Assembly: GCA_021783175.1 (NCBI GenBank)
Contig: JAJXUF010000173.1
Span: forward strand, 1-6,210
Length of the DNA stretch: 6,210 nucleotides
From: Pseudomonadota bacterium
Lineage (GTDB): Bacteria > Pseudomonadota > Gammaproteobacteria > Acidiferrobacterales > UBA6901
Direction of reading: 5' to 3'
In this document: one piece after another, positions 1 through 4,779 of the stretch
Numbering within the stretch: the first letter of the stretch is position 1
How the letters are laid out: every line of letters starts with the position of its first letter
Position numbers and translations under genes: made by a program
The notes under the pieces: model-generated
Told to the model about the DNA's origin: nothing
Database searches by the model: none
What the model saw: only the letters and a program-made list of their open reading frames with translations

Positions 1-45
1 ACTTGCCCGCCTGCGGGCTTAGTCGAATGGCTAGTAGTTCCATCA

Positions 46-77
46 ATGACAAGGTAACAAGTTTCGTACGTTGTCAT
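46..77. repeat. Imperfect inverted repeat downstream of the MBL hydrolase gene
   Basis: ATGACAAGGTA (46-56) and TACGTTGTCAT (67-77) are complementary at 10 of 11 positions around a 10-nt loop. The repeat begins 15 nt beyond the stop codon of the minus-strand hydrolase gene, so it could end or protect that transcript. No T-run follows it on either strand, so a classical intrinsic terminator is not supported. A second small GC hairpin (GCCCG, loop CCTG, CGGGC) lies at 5-18. Short reading frames are open to the window edge on both strands here, but none could be recognised as a gene. Confidence 0.45.
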
Positions 78-91
78 GAATTCTGGAAAAC

Positions 92-859
92 TCAATAAAG
101 CTCAAAAACATGCCCGCGCTGCAGCATCTGCGGTTTGAAATCCGCGGCACTTTGCAGCACTTCGCGCATGGTGGTTTCCTCGTATCCGGCTTCCATGTGC
201 ACGATGAACAGCTCTACGGGGTGATCCAGCAGGCGCAGCCCCTGCGCCAGGATATCCGCCGTGGTGTGCCCGGAACGCTGGGCGCCGATGGCGTTGTCGT
301 TGCGAAACGTGTTTTCGATCAGCAGGTATCTCAGATTGTCGATGTGGTTCAGCGCCTGCCAGAAATCCGGACAGAAGGTGGTGTCGGCGCTATACACCCA
401 ACTGGCCTGTCTGTTATCGACACGATAGCCAACGCACGGGACGGAATGGCGTGCCGGTAGCGCGGTGATGAACCGGCCGCCCAGTTCCACCGTCTCGCCC
501 GGCCGTATCGGTGTGAAACGGATATAAGGGCGCTCCGGAACGGGCTGTACGGTGTAATCCGGCCACAAGTGGCCGTTGAACATGTGTTCCCTGAGGATGG
601 CGATGGTTTCGGGCAGCGCATATACAGTCAGCGGCGCATCGCGAAAACTTCCCGCCGCATCGGCCAGCATGGGCAGGAAAGCGCAGTGGTCGAGATGCGA
701 GTGGGTAAGGAATACGGTGTCGATGGCGATGGACTGCGCCAGGCTCAGATCGCCGGCACCGGAACCGGCATCGATCAGGATGTCGTCGTCCACCTGGTAG
801 CAGGTGGTGCGCAGTTCGCCGGTGATGCTGGCGCTGCAACCGAGGGTGGTGATGCGCAT
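92..859 (-). CDS. MBL-fold metallo-hydrolase, class II cAMP phosphodiesterase-like
   Basis: A 255-residue cytosolic protein with no signal peptide or membrane segment. The metal-binding signature HSHLDH is at residues 53-58. Further candidate metal ligands are His138 (ARHSVPCVGY), Asp159 (YSADTTF) and the late histidines His198 (SGHTT) and His221 (VHMEAGYEE). The order of these motifs, with IENTF at 181-185 followed by GHTT and a final VHME, resembles class II 3',5'-cyclic-nucleotide phosphodiesterases and RNase Z-like enzymes. The likely activity is di-metal phosphodiester hydrolysis. Cyclic-nucleotide substrate specificity is inferred only. The frame is open further upstream (to 919), but ATG at 859 is preferred: AGGAAG sits 6 nt before it and the family's typical MxITxLGCSAS start follows. 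It is transcribed away from the AbrB/VapC pair, and the shared upstream region contains a TATAAT box for this gene. No partner gene in the window indicates its pathway. Confidence 0.85.
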   Translation of the reverse strand: MRITTLGCSASITGELRTTCYQVDDDILIDAGSGAGDLSLAQSIAIDTVFLTHSHLDHCAFLPMLADAAGSFRDAPLTVYALPETIAILREHMFNGHLWPDYTVQPVPERPYIRFTPIRPGETVELGGRFITALPARHSVPCVGYRVDNRQASWVYSADTTFCPDFWQALNHIDNLRYLLIENTFRNDNAIGAQRSGHTTADILAQGLRLLDHPVELFIVHMEAGYEETTMREVLQSAADFKPQMLQRGHVFELY

Positions 860-933
860 GGCGGCTTCCTTGATAACAAGGCATGTTTTAATAATCAACC
901 ACTTTTCCTTGGTCTGCAAGCCTGTTGCCGGGC

Positions 934-939
934 ATTATA
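934..939 (-). promoter_or_regulatory. Candidate -10 box for the MBL hydrolase gene
   Basis: The minus strand reads a perfect TATAAT here, about 75 bp upstream of the chosen ATG at 859. No good -35 hexamer lies 16-18 bp upstream, so the promoter would be weak or activator-dependent. The box abuts the palindrome at 939-954, so a repressor bound there would also block this promoter. Confidence 0.4.
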
Positions 940-954
940 TTGTGGTATTACAAT
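939..954. promoter_or_regulatory. Palindromic candidate operator between MBL gene and antitoxin
   Basis: ATTGT-N6-ACAAT is a perfect interrupted palindrome 33 bp upstream of the antitoxin ATG. It overlaps a second inverted pair, GTATTAC (945-951) and GTAATAC (965-971). An extended -10-like TGGTATTAC (943-951) with TTGCCG (925-930) 15 bp upstream may be the plus-strand promoter. AbrB-type antitoxins commonly autorepress their operon by binding palindromes in the promoter, so this is the natural operator candidate. Symmetry and position are seen; binding is inferred. Confidence 0.45.
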
Positions 955-987
955 CCGGAATCAGGTAATACTTTAATCGGGATCATC

Positions 988-1224
988 ATGACGACAACAC
1001 TGACTAGCAAAGGCCAGGTCACCATTCCCAAGCAAATTCGGGATGCACTCAACATGGAGCCGGGTTGCTCCGTGCAGTTCGGCGTCAATCAGGATGGCGA
1101 CGTCGTCATCCACAAAGTCGGTGCGCGCGCCAGCCGCAAACCGGATCGCTTCGATACTGCACGCGGCAAGGCGGATATCAAATGGCGCACCGATGACCTG
1201 ATGGCACTGCTGCGCGCCGAGTAA
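988..1224 (+). CDS. AbrB/MazE-type antitoxin (VapB-like)
   Basis: A 78-residue protein. Residues 1-45 form a SpoVT/AbrB swapped-hairpin DNA-binding domain: TTLTSKGQVTIPKQIRDAL (residues 3-21) is the hallmark, followed by the GxxVxF and DGDVVIHK strands. The C-terminal third (about 46-78), rich in charged residues and ending in DDLMALLRAE, is the usual place for toxin binding. ATG 988 is chosen over an in-frame start at 925 because the conserved domain begins immediately at MTTTLTSKGQ; a weak GGGA Shine-Dalgarno core lies 5 nt upstream. It precedes the PIN-domain toxin on the same strand, so its expected job is to neutralise VapC and, as homodimer or complex, repress their promoter. Unusually, 116 bp rather than a few bases separate it from the toxin. 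Confidence 0.9.
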   Translation: MTTTLTSKGQVTIPKQIRDALNMEPGCSVQFGVNQDGDVVIHKVGARASRKPDRFDTARGKADIKWRTDDLMALLRAE

Positions 1225-1256
1225 AAAATGCTCGCGCCTGGATTTCAGACTTCGTC

Positions 1257-1276
1257 ATTCCGGCGCAGGCCGGAAT
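1257..1276. repeat. REP-like hairpin between antitoxin and toxin
   Basis: ATTCCGGC (1257-1264) and GCCGGAAT (1269-1276) form a perfect 8-bp stem with a 4-nt loop. The wider sequence, GTCATTCCGGC before and GGAATCCAG after, resembles the 'TCATTCC..GGAATCCAG' dispersed palindromic repeats found in many proteobacterial genomes. A run of five T's at 1283-1287, 6 nt beyond the stem, gives it a terminator-like look, so it may attenuate transcription into vapC. Confidence 0.6.
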
Positions 1277-1297
1277 CCAGCGTTTTTAATCAACTGG

Positions 1298-1317
1298 GCA
1301 CCGGCCTTCGCCGGTGC
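1298..1317. repeat. Second strong hairpin just upstream of vapC
   Basis: GCACCGGC (1298-1305) pairs perfectly with GCCGGTGC (1310-1317) around a CTTC loop. This very stable hairpin ends 23 nt before the vapC ATG. No T-run follows. It may be the other half of the same dispersed repeat, or an mRNA structure affecting toxin translation or mRNA processing. Confidence 0.55.
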
Positions 1318-1340
1318 GACGAATTGGGCCGAGCGTTCTA

Positions 1341-1739
1341 ATGCTGCTCGTCGATACAAACGTACTGATCGACGTGCTGGAAGACGACCCGGAATGGGCA
1401 GATTGGTCAATCGCACAGTTGCGCGCCCAATCCAGAGTTCACCCCTTAACTATCAACCCCATCATCTATGCCGAGTTGTCGCTGACATTTTCCAGAGTAG
1501 AAGCGCTGGATGACACCGTTGAAACTCTCGGTCTGAAATTGGTAGAGTTGCCGCGGCCGGCCTTGTTCCTGGCGGGGAAAGCTTTCGCGCAGTACCGCAA
1601 GCAGGGCGGCAAAGCCAACAACGTATTGGCCGATTTTTTCATCGGCGCTCATGCGGCAGTGCTTGGCTACCCGCTGCTGACACGCGATGCGCGGAGGTAC
1701 CAGACTTATTTTCCGAGGGTGAAGCTGATTACGCCTTGA
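1341..1739 (+). CDS. vapC: PIN-domain ribonuclease toxin, VapC family
   Basis: A 132-residue single PIN domain. The acidic metal-binding quartet is visible: Asp5 in LLVDTNVLID, Glu45 in IIYAELS, Asp98 in VLADFFIGAHA and Asp116 in LLTRDARRY. VapC toxins are Mg-dependent RNases, often cutting tRNA or rRNA and so blocking translation; the target here cannot be told. The length is normal and the C-terminus (YFPRVKLITP) looks complete. ATG 1341 is chosen over an upstream GTG at 1314 because the PIN core starts within two residues and because 1314 lies inside the hairpin at 1298-1317. No clear Shine-Dalgarno site is seen, which would fit low toxin expression. It is the second gene of the module behind the AbrB-type antitoxin. 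Its last codons are nearly duplicated downstream at 1856-1870. Confidence 0.92.
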   Translation: MLLVDTNVLIDVLEDDPEWADWSIAQLRAQSRVHPLTINPIIYAELSLTFSRVEALDDTVETLGLKLVELPRPALFLAGKAFAQYRKQGGKANNVLADFFIGAHAAVLGYPLLTRDARRYQTYFPRVKLITP

Positions 1740-1870
1740 GGGTTGGGGCGCAAACCAGTTGCGATGCTGACCACGAATCACCCCCATCATTTCTCCAGAT
1801 TGGCGATGGGTATTGCTACGCTCAACCCATCCTACGCTTGCTGAATTGCGCCAGCGAAGTTGATTACGCC
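1721..1870. repeat. Direct repeat of the vapC tail flanking a 120-bp segment
   Basis: GAAGCTGATTACGCC (1721-1735, the last codons of vapC) and GAAGTTGATTACGCC (1856-1870) match at 14 of 15 positions, with 120 bp between them. The first copy encodes KLITP, a usual end for this toxin family, so the second copy is probably the derived one. A target duplication by an inserted repeat, or a slipped or recombined segment, would both explain it. The segment between the copies contains the hairpin repeat at 1805-1831 and no gene. Confidence 0.55.
1805..1831. repeat. Hairpin repeat (GATGGGT...ACCCATC type)
   Basis: GATGGGT (1805-1811) and ACCCATC (1825-1831) form a 7-bp stem with a 13-nt loop, followed by CTACG. 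From memory, the pattern 'GATGGGTATxGCTxCGCTCAACCCATCCTACG' is common as a dispersed non-coding repeat in proteobacterial genomes. No coding frame of quality crosses it. Confidence 0.5.
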
Positions 1871-1878
1871 ACGACCTT

Positions 1879-1956
1879 GTAGGGTGGGCACGTATTTTGT
1901 GCCCACGCTGTAGGGGAAGGTTTATCCGCGTGGGCACAGAGGTGTGCCCACCCTAC
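1879..1956. mobile_element. MITE-like element with nested inverted repeats
   Basis: A 78-bp unit bounded by perfect 13-bp terminal inverted repeats, GTAGGGTGGGCAC (1879-1891) and GTGCCCACCCTAC (1944-1956). Inside is a second perfect pair, GTGCCCACGC (1899-1908) and GCGTGGGCAC (1928-1937). Each end therefore also folds as its own small GTGGGCAC/GTGCCCAC hairpin. No coding capacity and no clear target-site duplication are visible. The TAGGGTGGGCAC motif recalls dispersed repeats known in many proteobacteria. It lies 19 bp beyond the stop codon of the neighbouring minus-strand gene and could act as a bidirectional transcription barrier. Confidence 0.6.
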
Positions 1957-1975
1957 CTGGCTGCCGGATTGGCCG

Positions 1976-2599
1976 TCACAGCGGTGGAGGCATGCATGTT
2001 AATTTCTTCGAGGCTAGGGCCAAGATGCTGCGCTGTAGCGGCTGCTGCCCAGAGAGGACGACGGCTTGCATGCAACCGACCACTGCCAAGCCGTTTGCGT
2101 TGCGCAGAATATTCTCCAGCAACTCGACGGGATAACCATCAGCGTGCCGACGAATGGGGTGGATGCCCGCATGAGCAAATGAGTTGAGTGCCTTCCATGA
2201 GTTCTCTTTGAAGCGAGATAACGCGTCGTAAGCTGGCCGCGGTGCCTTCTTCGCCAGATGCTCAAGCATCACGGCCATTTGCGGTATGTTCTTCGCGGCC
2301 TGTTCTGACTCCAATGACAGGGTGGCTGTCAGTTTGGAAAGGTGATCATCTGACGCGGCGTACAACAGCCAGATGGAACGAGCAAGCGCCTCGAACTGGG
2401 CTCGGTGAACAACGATGGCTGATGGCAAAAGACCCGAACGTAGCAACGCCCTCACCGACGCCCAATGTTCAAGCGAAAGGGAGCATGCGACGTCGCTGAT
2501 TCGGAGACGCGGCGAATCGTCAAAGAGCGGTACATCAATCATCTCCATCAGCTCCTTGGCCAAGGAGTCGGACTCATCGAAGATATTGGGCGGAGTCAC
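1976..2599 (-). CDS. Uncharacterised helical protein, DUF6988-like
   Basis: A protein of 207 residues from GTG 2599, predicted to be soluble and mostly alpha-helical. No catalytic motif is recognised. The blocks RAQFEALARSIWLLYAAS (67-84), LESEQAAKNIPQ (96-107) and SWKALNSFAHAGIHPIRR (134-151) closely recall a family of bacterial hypothetical proteins that I know as DUF6988. That match is from memory, and the function is unknown. The repeated His and Arg in the SFAHAGIHPIRR helix are the most conspicuous polar residues. The start is uncertain: the frame is open to a TTG at 2620, GTG 2599 fits the family's short N-terminus, and the first ATG is at 2548; none has a good Shine-Dalgarno site. A palindrome lies just upstream (2628-2649). 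It is on the same strand as draT but 184 bp away, so operon membership is doubtful. Confidence 0.75.
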   Translation of the reverse strand: MTPPNIFDESDSLAKELMEMIDVPLFDDSPRLRISDVACSLSLEHWASVRALLRSGLLPSAIVVHRAQFEALARSIWLLYAASDDHLSKLTATLSLESEQAAKNIPQMAVMLEHLAKKAPRPAYDALSRFKENSWKALNSFAHAGIHPIRRHADGYPVELLENILRNANGLAVVGCMQAVVLSGQQPLQRSILALASKKLTCMPPPL

Positions 2600-2627
2600 G
2601 GTGGCGATTATGACGCCCAACGTAAAG

Positions 2628-2649
2628 TAGACACCGATATCGGTGTATA
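2628..2649. promoter_or_regulatory. Palindrome upstream of the DUF6988-like gene
   Basis: ACACCGATATCGGTGT (2631-2646) is a perfect 16-bp palindrome, and the symmetry extends to 2628 and 2649 with one mismatched pair. On the minus strand it overlaps a TATACA that could serve as a -10 box for the gene starting at 2599. It looks like a binding site for a dimeric regulator. It does not have the TGT-N10-ACA pattern of NifA or the spacing of NtrC sites. The regulator is unknown. Apart from this site, I see nothing else in the gap 2600-2783. Confidence 0.4.
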
Positions 2650-2783
2650 TCTTGGGGCGCTACGGTGCATAACTTGACGCATTCAGGAGTTTTCCCTTTG
2701 TTTGTATTGAAAAAACTGGCAGGAGACTGGCAAATGGTAAGCGAAAACACTCCGCCCATGCCAACGTATTCCGCGCCGCTTAA

Positions 2784-3686
2784 TCAATACGCCGCAATAC
2801 TCACCTCATACAACCCACCAATCACCGTGTACTCATCCTCCCCCTGCAACATCCCCGGCAGTAATCTCGTATAGCAGAACACTTTCGCCAGCGGCACGCG
2901 TGCGGTCAGCAAGTAGTCGCCGAACTCGTCCGCCCGTTCGCGGTTAGCGGTGAACGAACTCAGGCTGTTGAACAGCACCACACGGCGCTCGTCGTCCAGC
3001 GTGGTCAATGTCTCGTAGTCGTCCACGCGGTTCACGCCGCGATATAAGGTGAGGTGAGTCTCGCCAGGATGCTGGCGCGCGAGTTCATACTGGCAATAGG
3101 TATACAGCAGGTCGAACTGCGACTCCAGTGCGTTGGTACCGTACAGCGCGCTGGCGCGCATCTCCAGGTAATGCCGATACGCTTCGCCTGACAGGTTGCG
3201 TATATGGCCGCCGTGATGGCGCGGCAGCAGGCCGAAGCGCGATTCCACCCAGCCCTTCAGTGCGGCCCCTTCACGTCCATCCGCATCGAAGCTCCAGCCG
3301 CGCACCATGCGCAGGTAGTCCGCCTTTTGCCGCTTGTGTGTCGCTTGCGCGGTGTAGCCCGCCTGTTCCGGCTCGTCGAGATAGAACGAAGCATTCATGT
3401 GCATGGTGAAGGCGTCGGCGCGATCCGCGGCATCACCGAGTTGATCCAGCAGTTTGAAAAGCCCGCGGTGGAATAGAGCGACGCCGTCGAGTTCGAGCGC
3501 GATGGGCGAATGCTGGAATGTCAGTCCGCCGAGGATGTCGGCGGGCAGGTTGCAGCGGTTGATCGGCAGGCGCGCCGAGCGCGGCAAAACCGGATTCCGG
3601 CTTGTAGCTACTCCTACAAAGGCATCTGACTTGTTGTGTTGCACATCCACCAATGCATGTGGGGTCGATTTATTTTTATCTTGCAT
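2784..3686 (-). CDS. draT: NAD+--dinitrogen-reductase ADP-ribosyltransferase (DraT)
   Basis: Cytosolic enzyme that moves ADP-ribose from NAD+ to an arginine of the nitrogenase Fe protein (NifH), switching nitrogen fixation off. The long frame encodes 300 residues. Family blocks include INRCNLPADILGG (42-54), ALELDGVALFHRGLF (63-77), ADYLRMVRGWSFDADG (122-137) and LKGWVESRFGLLPRHH (143-158). The R-S-E transferase signature is visible: Arg216 in LTLYRGVN, the Ser-x-Ser of FNSLSSFT (239-246), and Glu283-x-Glu285 in QGEDEYTVIGG. It is divergent from nifH, the gene for its substrate. draG, its usual partner, is absent here. ATG 3686 is the only ATG before the conserved region, but the first 34 codons have low third-position GC (14/34 against 31/36 next, hand count) and contain the NifA site. 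TTG 3587, giving 267 residues, may be the true start. Neither start has a clear Shine-Dalgarno site. Confidence 0.92.
   Translation of the reverse strand: MQDKNKSTPHALVDVQHNKSDAFVGVATSRNPVLPRSARLPINRCNLPADILGGLTFQHSPIALELDGVALFHRGLFKLLDQLGDAADRADAFTMHMNASFYLDEPEQAGYTAQATHKRQKADYLRMVRGWSFDADGREGAALKGWVESRFGLLPRHHGGHIRNLSGEAYRHYLEMRASALYGTNALESQFDLLYTYCQYELARQHPGETHLTLYRGVNRVDDYETLTTLDDERRVVLFNSLSSFTANRERADEFGDYLLTARVPLAKVFCYTRLLPGMLQGEDEYTVIGGLYEVSIAAY
3602..3619 (+). promoter_or_regulatory. NifA upstream activator sequence for nifH
   Basis: TTGTAGCTACTCCTACAA contains the NifA consensus TGT-N10-ACA (TGT 3603-3605, ACA 3616-3618) within perfect 6-bp arms TTGTAG/CTACAA. Its centre is about 106 bp before the -24 element and about 130 bp before the predicted nifH transcript start, the usual range for NifA enhancer sites. 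An AT-rich tract (3668-3682) between site and promoter could help bending, but no good IHF consensus was found. The site lies inside the 5' end of the longest draT frame. Confidence 0.8.
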
Positions 3687-3714
3687 TTCATGAGCTTGGA
3701 TGTGTGTGGAGGCG

Positions 3715-3730
3715 TGGCACGGAGCTTGCG
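3715..3730 (+). promoter_or_regulatory. Sigma-54 (-24/-12) promoter of nifH
   Basis: TGGCACGGAGCTTGCG matches the RpoN consensus TGGCAC-N5-TTGCW, with GG (3716-3717) and GC (3728-3729) exactly 10 bp apart. Transcription should start near 3741, leaving a leader of about 55 nt before the nifH ATG. Sigma-54 promoters need an enhancer-binding ATPase; the NifA site upstream supplies it. Confidence 0.92.
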
Positions 3731-3786
3731 ATGTACTGGGTGCGAGCGACAGTTTTCAATCGCAATTTAAATTCTGAAACTCTTAG

Positions 3787-4674
<888 letters not shown>

Positions 4675-4690
4675 TTAAGGTCTTGAGCGC

Positions 4691-4716
4691 GACGGGTTGC
4701 AAGTGTGCAGCCCGTC
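4691..4716 (+). other. nifH-nifD intercistronic RNA hairpin
   Basis: GACGGGTTGC (4691-4700) pairs with GCAGCCCGTC (4707-4716) over 10 bp including one G-U, with a 6-nt loop AAGTGT. It starts 17 nt after the nifH stop and no T-run follows. It is therefore more likely a 3' stabiliser or processing site that raises nifH mRNA over nifDK than a full terminator. Excess NifH over NifDK is normal in diazotrophs. Confidence 0.6.
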
Positions 4717-4779
4717 AACCTTACCAAATTGAAACTCTGACAGACTCCACATATTGGTGGGTCATTTAAGGAGAATGAA

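Noticed and set aside
110..460. Plus-strand frame opposite the MBL hydrolase
   Set aside because: Shadow of the minus-strand hydrolase, which has the HxHxDH motif and a ribosome binding site.
1446..1937. Minus-strand 163-codon frame across vapC and the repeats
   Set aside because: It runs antisense through the clearly recognised VapC gene and through non-coding inverted repeats; no domain resemblance.
1879..1956. Inverted repeats considered as a CRISPR array
   Set aside because: Only one nested palindromic unit exists, with no regularly spaced direct repeats, no spacers and no cas genes.
2665..2874. Plus-strand 69-codon frame between the DUF6988-like gene and draT
   Set aside because: It overlaps the 3' end of draT antisense for about 90 bp, has no recognisable domain and is low in coding character; CAGGAG-like sequences nearby are not well spaced to its start.
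3601..3620. TTGTAG...CTACAA taken at first for a dispersed palindromic repeat
   Set aside because: Its TGT-N10-ACA spacing and distance from the sigma-54 promoter fit a NifA activator site much better.
3730..3759. Possible sigma-70 promoter for draT on the minus strand (TTGAAA, 18 bp, TACATC)
   Set aside because: The -10 matches only three of six consensus positions; I could not support it beyond chance.
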